From NCBI GenBank assembly GCA_038501625.1, contig JAZAYU010001059.1, forward strand, positions 1 through 64,000: a stretch of 64,000 bases of DNA. Direction: 5' to 3'. Numbering within the stretch: position 1 is the stretch's first letter; the number at the start of each line of letters is the position of its first letter. The position numbers and the translations under genes were made by a program. The notes beneath the pieces were generated by a model. The model was not told the origin of the DNA. It did no database searches and was given only the letters and a program-made list of their open reading frames with translations. The stretch is from Corbicula japonica. Lineage: Eukaryota > Mollusca > Bivalvia > Venerida > Cyrenidae. Shown piece by piece: positions 42,901 through 54,289 of this stretch.

Positions 42901-43580
42901 CTACGTGTTTGAGTATTCAACAAAAATATTCTTTTAGGTAAAACTATTCTTATGTCCATCTAAAAATGACTTAAACGAATCTTTTGCGCAGTTTGGCATT
43001 GAAAGAGTGGTAATATGTATCTAAACCCGACCGAACGCATCGAATAATAAGTACTAAAATAACAAAAATTGTTGTTGGTGTTTACAATGATAACATTATA
43101 TTTAAAAATAAGATTAAAAAATGTCGAACAGAAGTTAGTGAAATGTTAAGGATTAAGCGTGAAATTAAGAATATTTGTATTTCGTTTGCCGGAGAGGAAT
43201 TGGTTCAGTACCAGTACACGTGCGGACGTCCTTGGCAGTGCACTTTGTGCGTTGTAAATAAATAAAATTTGCAAAAAAACCTGTAAAGTTTAAGTTGACA
43301 GGTATTAAAAATTCATTAAAAACCACAGCAAGAAGAAACTGTCGACTCACAAATGTTAAGATTGTACTTTCGGACTGAACAAACATGTCAATCCTAAATG
43401 ATTGTCAATAGTAACAGTTGTGATGAATTATTACATAATAAAAATAATAAAATCTTGTTTGTCTCAAGATGTCTTGAATAAGAGTTTCTACAATAATAAT
43501 GTTGTAAAAGTAATAAAACTATGGTAAAATCAGTTTTGTTTGTCTGAAATATAGAGCAGTTGCTTTAAGCTCTGCTCGGG
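42900..43580. other. Unassigned AT-rich stretch
   Basis: No gene or repeat family recognised. Confidence 0.3.
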
Positions 43581-43583
43581 GAT

Positions 43584-43585
<2 letters not shown>

Positions 43586-43669
<84 letters not shown>
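43586..43669. repeat. (CT)n microsatellite
   Basis: About 42 dinucleotides with a single G interruption near 43636. Confidence 0.95.
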
Positions 43670-43672
<3 letters not shown>

Positions 43673-44264
43673 CTTCTTTTCTTTTCTTTTTACTGTTTTT
43701 ATGCAGAGAAACTGTGCTTTTTCTGAAGTATTTCAACCCTTTGTCAACATTTATATTATATATAATAAATTCTCAAATTTTCATGAATGTTAACTTTCAC
43801 ACGTGGCCTAGCCAGATAACTAAACTACTGCGTTCGCATGGGGCTTAGATAACTCAACTAACGTGACACTATTTTGAAAGTTGACCAAATCAAATTTTCA
43901 TTTATCAAAGTGATCATAGCCTTAATGGCTAACGAAAAATTCAAAAGGTCACTAAAGTTAATATTAATTTGGTGTTATCAGTTTAAACATTCAAAATGGT
44001 TAAATCTGAATATTTTCAGAAGGTTAAATACATGTTAAACAAAAGAAGAAACTTCCTCCCACCCCAAATATGTTATTGATTGTTTTGGAAGTTGTGAGTT
44101 CTGAGTAGGCCTATCTATCGTTAATGAAAATAAAATTTGGCACAGTTATATTTCTTTATTTCCTTAATTAAAGCGGAAGTAATTTGAAAAAAAAAGAATA
44201 TAAATTTAACTAAGTTTTTTTCTTGCATTAAAAGTGAATTACGTATATCAGAGATGTACGAATT

Positions 44265-44725
44265 CAGAACACACAGCCTCCCCATATAGCCAAAACGTAG
44301 ATAGGAAAATAGAACATGATGTGGTTTACATGATAGTCGATTTCATATAAGACACCACTTACAATGAACGAAAAAGATAAACCTTGGAACGATCAGTGGT
44401 AAAACAATTTTAACCAGGTACTAGGGTGCACCAACATCACACTTGCCCCAACAGGTTCACCGATGAACATACAAGTACAAGTTGCCTTAGTGAATTAGCT
44501 CCAACCGACCAACTCGACAATTTTGCATGCGAAAGCACACCAACATATATGACATATTAAAAACAAGAAGCTACAAGTATTGTCAATGGCAATGGAGGGT
44601 ACTCAATGACCTTACCGAGATCAGAACAATTTCCTTATAACTCTCTATTAATCAATAAACACCTGCCGCCACTGTAGTGTAAACAAAGGGGTACGCAAAA
44701 GGATCATTTGTAGATAGGCTAGTCA
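44265..44725 (-). mobile_element. Family A copy, minus orientation
   Basis: Inverted order of the A blocks: CACAGCCTCCCCATA, CCTTGGAACGATCAGTGG, CCCCAACAGGTTC and, at the far end, decayed coding-derived sequence near 44700. Confidence 0.55.
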
Positions 44726-44729
44726 CCAA

Positions 44730-45500
44730 GATGCTGTAGATTATTATGTTGGTAGTATTTCTATTTGAATTTACAAATCTTTTTTTACAAATATCTTATA
44801 GAAATTAGTGTTGCCTTTTAAAATGTCTTTGTAAAAATCAAATCTCCATAAAGTTCTGCAGCTGTTTTTTGATAAAATCTGGACACCGGTGATAAAATTA
44901 ATAAGTTTTTCTTAATTTATGATACCGATAACCTTGTTTTAAAAATGTTTCTATAATGCAAAGATACCTTTCATTGAAATCGTTAACATTTTTACTAGCT
45001 ATGGAAAAGCGAGAACGCTGTGAAACTATGGTCAAACTAAATTATGGTTTCTTACGTTCGCTGTCATAGAAGAAGACGTGAAAGCACTAAGAAGTGTTTT
45101 GAATATTGATCTGACCGCCGATGAAGTTTGGTTGAACTGTAGTCGGTATTCATTCCTCTGTAGTGTTCTTACACCTCCTTTATGAAGAGCGAACAAAATA
45201 AACTGTACGACAGTTGAACTTATCTGCGTTCATGCTTCGACCATAGTTAATAATGGTGGTTTATCGAACTTACTCGACATGTGTATGTAGTTTTTAGAAA
45301 CAGAACTTGAAAAAAGTCAGTACAATCCATGGAATCCAATGTTATGGGACTAGCTGTACCAGTCAGGATCGTGTGTCCTCGAAAAGATGTAAGGGAATGA
45401 AAGCAAAACAAAAACGGACGCAATAAGATTTGACAATGAATTTAGATCAACATTCTATCACACAACACGTCAACTGCCAAAATAAAAAAAACAGTTAACA
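44730..45500. other. Unassigned stretch
   Basis: No gene recognised. A coding-looking but short piece at 45070-45160 (EEDVKALRSVLNIDLTADEV) has no clear splice context. Confidence 0.3.
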
Positions 45501-45510
45501 TTATCTAAGG

Positions 45511-45735
45511 ATGATTGAACAATACCCAAAGGCAAAACTAGCAAACCACCCACGTAGTAATGTTAAACAATTAGGACAGTTAGTTCGATGTAAAAACCTT
45601 TTAAATCAATCATATTCAAATCAATGTACGAGTGAGGTTTACTCGTTGTCTTTGTCAGCCTTCGAAATGGTTATAGTATGTAGCGGTGTGAATGATTTCA
45701 CGAGTAGAAACGAAGCAATTCCTATGATTTAAGCA
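45511..45735 (+). pseudogene. Reverse-transcriptase C-terminal fragment, copy 1
   Basis: The frame ends SLSAFEMVIVCSGVNDFTSR before NEAIPMI and a stop. The VNDFTSRN motif parallels VNDFSERN in the larger relic at 46012-46462, so this is a second, more decayed piece of the same retroelement protein. MITE M lies between the two. Confidence 0.4.
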
Positions 45736-45814
45736 AAAAGCCTAAACAAGCATCATCACCTTTCTAAATTGAATCCTTTATCCATAATCACCTTCAAAAA
45801 AAAGTTTCATAAAA

Positions 45815-45940
45815 ACGTTGCAAAAACTGGCTAAAATTTCAGAAATGAATGAAATCTAGGTGGCAATGAGTATTTTGCCAAAAATTCATTTTTGAAATTT
45901 TAGCCAGTTTTCGCCATTTGCAATGTAAGTGACCCGTTAA
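45815..45940. mobile_element. Element M, internally deleted copy
   Basis: AAAAACTGGCTAAAATTTCA and its inverse TGAAATTTTAGCCAGTTTTC, with ATCTAGGTGGCAATGAG in the middle, ending GACCCGTTAA. It matches the outer arms of 29427-29738. Confidence 0.6.
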
Positions 45941-46011
45941 GCACATTATTTATGGAAACATGCATACAATCAGAAATCACTTCCATATTTGGTTATACAA
46001 TAAATAGCCCG

Positions 46012-46462
46012 GTCAGATTCGATTCACATTCATATCTGACCAGTCACGCTAATATGCCTTCCTTAAGAGCTTGCAACAATGTAAATGATTTCAGTGAACG
46101 TAATCTTTGCATTACAGAAAAACTTTTAAAACCGGGTTATTGGTATCACAAATTAAGGAAAACCTTTTGCAAGTTTTATCGATGATACCCAGATCTAATT
46201 TATAAATACAGGTGCAGTTTAAAATCACTATTGCAACAAGGTATTTCACAGCCGGTTTTTTTATGGAGATTTAATTTACAAACTTAAGAAGATAAAAGGC
46301 AATGTTAATTTCTCCCGGTTATTCGTAAAAACTATCTGTAAATTTAAAAAGAAAGGTTACCAACATGATATTTTACAGCGCTCTGCAGACCTGGTGATTA
46401 TCCCATCTACAGTTGATCATTATGCTTACCTCTTTGGTTGCACGACGGTGGCAGGGGTTTGA
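46012..46462 (+). pseudogene. Retroelement reverse-transcriptase C-terminus (broken)
   Basis: The frame reads LRACNNVNDFSERNLCITEK, LLKPGYWYHKLRKTFCKFYR, a TGA at 46183, then YPDLIYKYRCSLKSLLQQGI in the same frame. A frameshift in a T run near 46258 leads to YGDLIYKLKKIKGNVNFSRL, CKFKKKGYQHDILQRSADLV and a natural end LFGCTTVAGV at 46462. The order GY.YHKLRK.F.KFYRR, LI.KY, YGDL.YK and a basic GY segment matches the region downstream of the polymerase core in a reverse-transcriptase family common in mollusc and cnidarian genomes. I cannot assign its class. One stop plus one frameshift make it inactive. It runs directly into a family A tail. Confidence 0.65.
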
Positions 46463-46886
46463 GAGTTTATGAAGATTTATGGGGAAATCTTTTCTTACAA
46501 GAACCTAAAAGCTTTTATCCCTGTCATCGTGTTCTTGCTGATTTTACTCCAGGAGCTCTGGTCTCGGTAAGATCATTGAGGACCCGCCCTTTGGCTTGGC
46601 AATGCTATTAGCTTCTTATGTTTTATATGTTTGTGTGCTTTTGCATGCAACATTGTTCAGCCGATTGGTGGTTTGGAGTTATTTCACTAAGACAACTTTT
46701 ACTTGTTTTGTGATACGAGAACCTGTTGGGGGCAAGTGTGAGGTTGGTGCACCCTAGAACCTGGTTTAAACCCCAAGTGGCAATTTGTTTTGCCACTGAC
46801 CGTTCCAAGGCGGCATCCCCAAAGGTTCTCTTTTTCGTTAAATGTTTGTGGCGTCCTTATTGAATTGACATACTTATAACAAGCAT

Positions 46887-46942
<56 letters not shown>

Positions 46943-46985
46943 CGTTTTGTGAGTGTGGCGATTCATATTATGATGATATGTTATT
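46463..46985 (+). mobile_element. Family A tail as 3' UTR of the retroelement
   Basis: Follows the stop codon of the reverse-transcriptase relic without a break: TTTATGAAGATTTATGGGGA, GCTCTGGTCTCGGTAAGATC, GAACCTGGTTTAAACCCC, TTGTTTTGCCACTGACCG. The internal CT-rich word has expanded into (CT)26 at 46887-46938. Confidence 0.65.
46887..46938. repeat. (CT)n microsatellite inside family A
   Basis: About 26 units at the position where other A copies have only GCTCTCTTTTCCTCTCTAC-like sequence. Confidence 0.9.
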
Positions 46986-47054
46986 TGTTTAAAGGAATGA
47001 CTTAAATATATTATTATTATTTATTCAACTAAGAAATGAAACCTTCAAGAATCA

Positions 47055-48570
47055 TATGTTTGTTGCCTATTCTTGATTAATAATTCAGTTATTGTATTTA
47101 TATGTACATATATAACATTATCTGTCTGTATTTGTGTGTGTTTTTATGTAAGATTTTAGTGAAACTTTGCTCCAGGCTGAGATTTTTTTTTCTATTATCT
47201 ATTTTTAAGGTAAATTATAAACCTTCTGTATGCATTAACTAGTATTGACTTTTTTTCATAATTTATGACAGATGCAAGAGCCCTGCTTACTTTTCCAGAA
47301 GACAGTGCACAACTAAGAACACTACAAAAATACAAAGCTCATTAGTATTTTATTCACAAGCAATTATTGTTGTTAGTACATGAGAACAAATCATAAATAA
47401 AAGCAAAAAAAACACATCATTATTTAAATGTTTCTGTACGCTTGTTCTTGTTCAACCCTTGTTTTAGTCGGTTAAAGAAGTACATTTAGACGCTGCAGTA
47501 CATTAGAAATCTGATGTGTTGATCTTTTTTACAAATTTGTAAACATCATGACCTTCGATTGCGTTTTTTTCTTAAATTGCTCAAAGGCAAGCTATAACTA
47601 AATTCAAAAGTCTTATTATATATGATCAATACGTTAAATATTTCGCATTTGCAAGGATAACACAAATTATTTCTTTTATTGGTAACTGTGCAATTTATTT
47701 TTGGTTCAGATTTCGTATTTACTGTGTGCTTTGGCTTCTGCCTGAAATTACTGCCGACAGGAAAGGAAAATTTTTATCGAAATTTTTCAGTAAATCTAAA
47801 TTATACTGGTGACAGGATGAAATTCTAATATTTAAAGAAGGATGCTAATTTTGTATATATATTTCTACACGTGTGTTCTATTTTAATCTCTTTAGAGACT
47901 AAAAAGATAACATACTATATTCAATTACCACTTGTATTTAAATTTATAACATGCTAAGAGCTCTTAGAAGAATTTCAAGTCTGAAATGGTGATGGTGATA
48001 AACAACTTAAAATTGTTCCAGATAACTATAAAACTGTCATTGTACTTTCATTGCATCTGATGAGTCGTGATGACTAGGTTAAGCAAACTTATATTGTAGG
48101 GTTAGTACACAGTTTCTCAACTTTGTTCAAGTCCAATTTAATGGGTTTTTGTTGTTCACTTTTTAGGTGCAATTTAGCGATTTACAAACGATTGAAAACG
48201 ATCACTTAAGTTTTATAGATTATTGAGAGATAATGAAAGATTTTGTGATAACATTAGTGAGCAAAGTTTAAGTTAAAATATAGTTTTAAAATGCACTTAT
48301 CAATCGAATATCGGCTTTTGATAGCAAAATTGGCCATTTTCAGTTTTAAGTGTGTTAAATTAACTGCCGTGCTGTTTGATAGCTTCCAGTTACTCTTTAA
48401 CATGATGTCTACAGTGTAACATGTTCTCCTACATGCCGCTCTTTTTCGGTTTACGCATGTTTTGTCTGTGAAGAAATCTAAAACCTTAATTTTCTCCAAA
48501 ATTGTCTTTTTAAAATTATTTTACATCTTTCCCTCCCGAATGTCCGTTTATTACTGCCTTGCCTGAAAAC
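47055..48570. repeat. Segmental duplication, copy 1
   Basis: Aligned in order with 50360-52085: GGTAAATTATAAACCT, TGCAGTACATT, GTTGATCTTT...CAAATTTGTAAACATC, CACTTGTATTTAAATTTATA, AACTTAAAATTGTTCCA, GTTAAGCAAACT.ATATTGTA and the CTGCCTTGCCTGAAA end. Divergence is moderate, with many small indels, so the duplication is not recent. No coding frame is conserved. Confidence 0.7.
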
Positions 48571-48839
48571 AACATGTTGTTGTTGTAGTTGAACGCTGCG
48601 CCGGCCTTTGAACAAGGACTTTATTGTGTGGGCGATGTAACCAGCATATTGTCATGGCTTGGCCGCATCTAGGGACACAGAGTACGGAAATTAACTTATG
48701 TTCGGTTCGAATTGGAAAATCCGGAACTCGGGGAAACTGTTTTGGGCGGCAACTCAGCAAAGCCTTGTTGCCGCATAAACAACGACAAAAAACACGTGAA
48801 AGATTCTTACACTCACCCACCCGTGAAAGAGTTTAAAGT

Positions 48840-49690
48840 TTGAGAAAGAGAAAGAAAGTCGTACACTCAGTTTGAAGGGGAAAATGAAAATCCAGTTTGT
48901 ACTCAGGTTAGGTTTGAAGAGGAAGAGAAAACCTGTTTGTAGATCGGAAAGTTAAGAATAGAATAACGAAAAGACAGTATGGACGAAGCTGGAGTTAACA
49001 TCGAAAGAAGAATAAAACATTAATGAGCAGAGGCAATTTGATGCGTAAAAGAAAAAAAACAACAGATACAGAAAAGCTCGGGTATGTGCGCAGGTGCAGT
49101 TAAAACAGGTAGATGATAAAAGAACAAAACAGATAAGCCAGGTTTGAAACTGAGGTGCACATTGAAGAAGAATAAGAAAACATATTAAATAGGTGCAGTT
49201 TAACAAAGGGGTGAAAACAGAAGAAAAGCCTGGGTTTGAGCGCAAATGCATGTTTCAAAGATTAAGAACGGCAGAAGAAAAGTCAGTTTTGGTGTATGTG
49301 CAGTACTAAGAAGTACAATTGTCATTTTTAACGCAAAATTTTACAGTTCAAGAAAGGAAGATCAAAAGACAATTTGAATTATGTTAGGTTTGAAGAGAAA
49401 ACAAAGAAAACCAGTTTGACATTGAAGAAGAAAAACAGAACAAGAAAGCCAGTTCGGGCAATGTGTAGAAAGGGCCGGTGAGGGGAAAGGAGCAATACGA
49501 GGATGAAAATGCCTGTTTGAACGTAATTACATCTGGAAAAGACAGACAACAAACGGTCGAAGAAAAGCTTGTTTGAGCGGAGATGCAAGTTAGAGAAAGA
49601 AAATATAAGAAGAAGAAAACCCGGGTTTGGGCGCAGATGGGCTTTTAAGAGAAAGAATGATAGAAGAAGATGAAAGTTCAAATTAGGAGC
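48840..49690 (+). repeat. Degenerate purine-rich minisatellite
   Basis: The theme GAAGAAGAAAAGCC, then AGTTTGGGCGCAGGTGCAG-like sequence, recurs roughly every 40-50 bases with strong divergence (AAAACCAGTTTGACATTGAA, AGAAAACCCGGGTTTGGGC, AAGCCTGGGTTTGAGCGCAA). The strand is markedly purine-rich, and the opposite strand yields spurious Phe/Leu/Ser frames. Confidence 0.5.
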
Positions 49691-50059
49691 AGGTGAAGAA
49701 AAAGACAAACAGAAGAACAGTGATAAAACATTACAAGGGAACAGAAAAACAGAAGACATGCCTGGTTTTGCGTTTTCTGAGCAGACAGGCAGATACAACA
49801 GATGAACGGAGTAACAGACACATTACAAACAAATCGTCTGTGAGACAGACAAATAATATACAAGCTTATACAGTCAACAGATAAAACAAACATTTTGAGA
49901 GGCATGCAGATCCAAATAAATTGTAGGTGTGCCTAGCAGATGTTTCAAGTATGTGGTTACTCGTGCAGAACCCAAGAAACGGACTCCTTGATTTCTTCAA
50001 AGTTTTTGATTTAAACATTTTATGACATTGTTACACTTACTTGGAAATGTCCACAAGGT

Positions 50060-50245
50060 TCTGCCTAGTTTCGGGTCGAATACCTCATCCACATGCTTCG
50101 CCCAAAGGTGCTCCAAGGGTAATAACCCCGCTCGCAGCGCCAATGTGGCATAATTGGGGTCTGGGAAAGAGTAGCCTCGACCAGAATTCGAACCTCGGAT
50201 CTCCGGCTAACCGTGCCCAAGTTCTACCAATTGAGCTACTGAGGC
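50060..50245 (-). mobile_element. tRNA-derived SINE with well-folded head
   Basis: The minus strand from 50245 to 50174 folds as a 72-base tRNA: acceptor GCCTCAG with TCGAGGC, D arm GCTC...GAAC, anticodon stem TGGGC/GCCGG with loop ACGGTTA (GGT, Thr-like, but C at position 33), T arm CGAGG-TTCGAAT-TCTGG. A body follows (CTTTCCCAGACCCCAATTAT; TGTGGATGAGGTATTCGACC). The non-T position 33 and the attached body favour a SINE over a tRNA gene. Confidence 0.6.
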
Positions 50246-50359
50246 AGCTGGTACGAAATCTACTACAATAATGATCTGTTCTTCTTTTTACATTAAATGA
50301 CTTAAAGTTTGCTAGATAATATAAATAAACATATGGAACCATCTAGAGTCATTTGTGTT

Positions 50360-52085
50360 TTTCTATTCTCGATGAGGTATTCATTTATTGTACTTATATG
50401 TAGATGAATTACATTATCTCTCTGTATTTATTTTGCTTTTTTTTCAGTATATTTTTGCAATATTTTTTCTGAACTGTTTTAAGCTGAAGGCATCATTTAA
50501 GTCAATTTGTCAATAAATCAAAAAGTAACAAAATATATTTTGCCATGATTTAATAATAGAAAAATATGTAAGATTTTTAGTGAATACTTGCTCTAGGCCG
50601 AGATTTGGACTTAATCTATTTAAGGTAAATTATAAACCTACTGTGCCCAAGATCATAAAACAAAAACAGGAGACCGCTCTCAAATCGCAAACATCTGATT
50701 GGGTGAAATGACGACCAGTCGCCAGTTCAGCCGATCAGATGCTTGAGATTTGAGACTGGTCTCCAATCTCAGTTTTATGATCTTGGGCCCTGTATGTTAT
50801 AACGGGTATTGACAATGTTTCCCATGAATTTATAACAGATGAAGAGTCGTGCATATTGAATCGCTTTCTTTGCCAGTGGACAAGTGCACAAGTTCTATGA
50901 ACACTACAAACATTACAAGCTAATTAGTAGTTTATTTACAGGTAATTATTGTTGTAAAAATATGAGAATAAATCATAACTTAAAGAAAAACACATTGTTT
51001 TATAAATGTTTTGTACGACTGTCCTTATTCAACTGACGTTTAAAGTCGGCTAAAAAAGTAAAATAAAGAAACCGTGCAGTACATTTGAAATCTGATATGT
51101 TGATCTTTCTGAACAAATTTGTAAACATCGCGACCTTTGATCGCATTTTCTTAAAATTGTTTAACGACAAACTATAAATAAATTAAAAACTTTGATATTC
51201 GTATAGTACCACTGTACGTTAAATAGTTCACATTAGCAAAGGACAATCCAATTTACTTTGACTTCTTAATGTATTTAATTTGCGTAGGTTTAATTTTCGC
51301 ATATATTGTGTGCATCGCTTCGGTTAACGCTCGAAGCGAATATTTCCACCCTGAACTATTTTTAATGCGCGAGTTTATGCCCACGCGAAAGGGACATTTT
51401 GGCATTTTAGAGAAAATTCGTTAAATGTGAATTTAAGTTATTCAAGAAACAGGAGGAAAATTGAAATACTGAAAGAAGTTTATATAGTCTATCGAGACTG
51501 CAAAAAATATGCTACACTGAATACCACTTGTATTTAAATTTATAGCGTATTGAGAGCTCTTTCAAAAATGTAAGGTCTGATATGATGCCGGTGATAAACA
51601 ACTTAAAATTGTTCCAAATAACTATAAAACTGCCAGAGTACTCTCATTGCATCTGAAGACTAGGTTAAGCAAACTCATATTGTAGGGTTATTACACAGTT
51701 TCTCAACTATATTTAGGTCAAATGTAAAGCATTTTGTTCACATATTAAATGCAATTCATTTTGTTCAAAACAGCCACTTTAGTTTCATAGATTATTGAGA
51801 GATAGAAGATTTAGTAAAATCATGCGTGACTAAAGTTCAAATGTTTAATTGCACTTATCATGTTGAATGCTAAATGTGCTACTTTCAGTTAACAGTGTGT
51901 TCAAATAAACTGCCCTTTAAGTTACCCCCCTTTAACAAGATGTCCACAGTATGACAACTGTACTTGTTTTTGTTAACCCTGCATGGCCTTGTATTTATTT
52001 TGCTGCCAAAAGTTTTTATTTTCAAATTAACTTTAAATGTTTCTTTCCCGAAGTTTCGTTTAATAACTGCCTGGCCTGAAAGCGC
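50360..52085. repeat. Segmental duplication, copy 2
   Basis: Second copy of 47055-48570 in direct orientation, about 3.4 kb downstream, lengthened by a MITE family C insertion at 50644-50791. The matching end is CTGCCTGGCCTGAAA near 52080. Confidence 0.7.
50644..50791. mobile_element. MITE family C with a paralogous empty site
   Basis: GCCCAAGATCATAAAAC to TTTTATGATCTTGGGCC. The other duplication copy reads ACCTTCTGTATGC at this point, and here CTGT stands on the left and CTGTATG on the right. This indicates insertion with a probable four-base CTGT target duplication. Confidence 0.75.
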
Positions 52086-52639
52086 ATTCTCGTGAGTTGA
52101 CCTAATCTTGGGACAAAGATCCCGGAAGAGATGGTTATGTCCGCTAATATTAACGTCATTTTCGGAGAAAACTTATGCGTTGGGCAGTAGCCTCGTTCCC
52201 TCCCAATTAGAATTCACTTGTGGCTATAACTTTTGAAAACTTGAAAATATAGAAAAGTCAGTTATTTTCTAATTCACTGCGTTCAAACAAAATAAATTAT
52301 TTACCCCATCAAGTAATTCACAGGTAGGAAAAGGAATAAGAACACCAAGTACAATAGGAATGGTAGTATTGGATTGCTATATCATATTTCAGCGATAACA
52401 TTTCATTAACGTCCATTAGTCTATCTTTTCCGCATCCTCGTCTTGGTCCGTGTCAAGCCACACCGCCGGTATCCTCGAACATGCTGCAATGAATGCCTAT
52501 TTTAACTAACCCCCTTTGTGTCGATTCCTATCATCTTATCAAACATCATCAATTCGAATAAAACCGTTAACAGTAATTAAAATCAACCAATCCAGTGCCA
52601 AGTGGCACTCATTTTCAAGCCAAGAAAACCAGTTTGGGC

Positions 52640-52815
52640 ACATAGCAGTTTGACGATGATGAAGTAGAAAAGCCAGTTCGGGCGCAGGTAAAGATCGAAT
52701 AAGAAGAAAGACAAAAGTTAGGTCGATGTGCAATTTGAAGAAGGAATAGGAAAGCAGAAGGTGCAGTTGTAGGTTTCAGATGAAGAAGAAAAAACAGAAA
52801 AAGTCCAGAGTGTGT
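52640..52815 (+). repeat. Degenerate purine-rich minisatellite, second block
   Basis: AAGAAAACCAGTTTGGGCAC, AAAAGCCAGTTCGGGCGCAG and GAAGAAGAAAAAACAG match the theme at 48840-49690. Both blocks lie downstream of a copy of the segmental duplication. Confidence 0.45.
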
Positions 52816-52834
52816 ACAAGAAAATTAAATATGC

Positions 52835-53215
52835 ATATCAGGGATTGCCACAAACAGAAAAATTAGCCTCCACACGCAGCTAAAAAGTAGAGAGGACTAG
52901 AGAGCATGTGTTTATAAGAGAATCAAAATAAACCCCAAAAACAATTAACGATAAAGAGAACCACTGGGATTACCGCCTTGGAACGGTAAGTGGCAAAATA
53001 ATTTGCCACTGGGTTTAAAATCAGATTCTAGGGTGCACCACCCTAACACTTGCCCCAATAGGTTCTCATATGAACAAAAAAGTACAAGTTGTCTTGGTGA
53101 AATAACTTCAACCCACCCATCCAATCGCAAAAGCACACAAACATAAAAAACATAAGAAGCTAATAGCATTGTAAAGCATACGAGCGGTAACTCAATGACC
53201 TTACCGAGACCAGAG
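52835..53215 (-). mobile_element. Family A copy, minus orientation
   Basis: Inverted blocks AAATATGCATATCAGGGA, TTACCGCCTTGGAACGGT, TTGCCCCAATAGGTTCTC and GACCTTACCGAGACCAGAG. Confidence 0.6.
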
Positions 53216-53219
53216 CTTG

Positions 53220-53455
53220 TTTGTTACAGGGAAGGTTGCAAGGATAACACAAAGAAGAAAGACTAGAGTTTGGGCATTGGTGCAGGATGCACAGGAAAAT
53301 AATCAAAATATGAAAAGTGTGGCCGAAGGCGCAGGTCGCACTGGAAGAAAGAGACAAGAGTTTTCGGAAATGTGTTGGTTGCACAAGAAAAGAGAAAATA
53401 CGGTGATTTCGTGAAGGTACAGTTGCACAGGAAAAAAGCAGAGTTGAAAAAAGGG
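53220..53455 (+). repeat. Degenerate purine-rich minisatellite, third block
   Basis: AGAGTTTGGGCATTGGTGCA, AAGGCGCAGGTCGCACTGGA, TTGGTTGCACAAGAAAAG and AGTTGCACAGGAAAAAAG share the purine-rich pitch of the other blocks. It lies between two minus-oriented A copies. Confidence 0.4.
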
Positions 53456-53665
53456 TGAAATATGCATATCAGGAATCGCCACATTCAGAAAAAACAGCCT
53501 CCCCACACAGTCAAGAAGAAGAGAGGGGGAGAGAGCATGGTTAATAAAATGAGTTTCAAAAAAGACACCACTAACAATAAACAAAAATGAGAACCCGAGG
53601 GGTTACCGCCTTGGAACGGTCAGTGGCAAATCAAATTGCCACTGGGGGTTTAAACCAGGTTCTAT
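53455..53665 (-). mobile_element. Family A tail end, minus orientation
   Basis: Inverted terminal blocks GAAATATGCATATCAGGAAT, CAGCCTCCCCACACAG and CCGCCTTGGAACGGTCAGTG. Confidence 0.6.
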
Positions 53666-53705
53666 TAATTCACATAGGCAATTTGTACTTGTTTCTTCGT
53701 TTGGG

Positions 53706-53900
53706 GGTGGATCGAAATTGTACTGTTTATTTGTATAAATATTGAGTTGCGCTTAACCCGGGGCAAGACGGCGTGGGCAGTAATATGCATTTTCATTACT
53801 GCCCATGAACAGACTCAATGTAACCGAGCCTGCAATAGTTTCATATGTGTAGTGTTCGGTGGCTTTCAAAGTTACCGTTTCATCTATATTCATATGGAAA
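53706..53900. mobile_element. Family B right end
   Basis: ATTGAGTTGCGCTTAACCCG, CATTACTGCCCATGAACAGA and GGTGGCTTTCAAAGTTACCG. Confidence 0.6.
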
Positions 53901-54289
53901 CCTGGAACGGTCAAACGTTAGGTGCTGCTCCTTAAAATCTGGTTTGGGCCCTCAGTGACAGTTCCAACCCCGTCACCCATTTCTCGTTCATGTTTTGTGA
54001 TATCTTTCTAATTTGAACATAATATAAACACGTGCTTTCTTTCCGCCCCTTTCTGAACATGCCTAATAAGAAAACATCATTTTTCCTATAGGTCAGACAA
54101 GCACATTTTATAACGGCTCATCTAAATATCTGAATTCACAGCCAAATAGTTTCCCGCACCAGTCATGAGGATGTCTGGAAGGATTGTCACTATCTGTTCA
54201 AATAAGCCCGTATACCGGACGTAGTTTGGAATAACCCGAGGAGGAAGGAGTCTACAAAGTTGTCTGCTCTCTGACCTTAGCAAGAATCA

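Noticed and set aside
43530..43736. Arg-Glu repeat peptide on the minus strand
   Set aside because: Translation of (CT)n read as GA.
49379..49798. 139-codon Phe/Leu/Ser-rich minus-strand frame
   Set aside because: Opposite strand of a purine-rich degenerate minisatellite; composition explains it.
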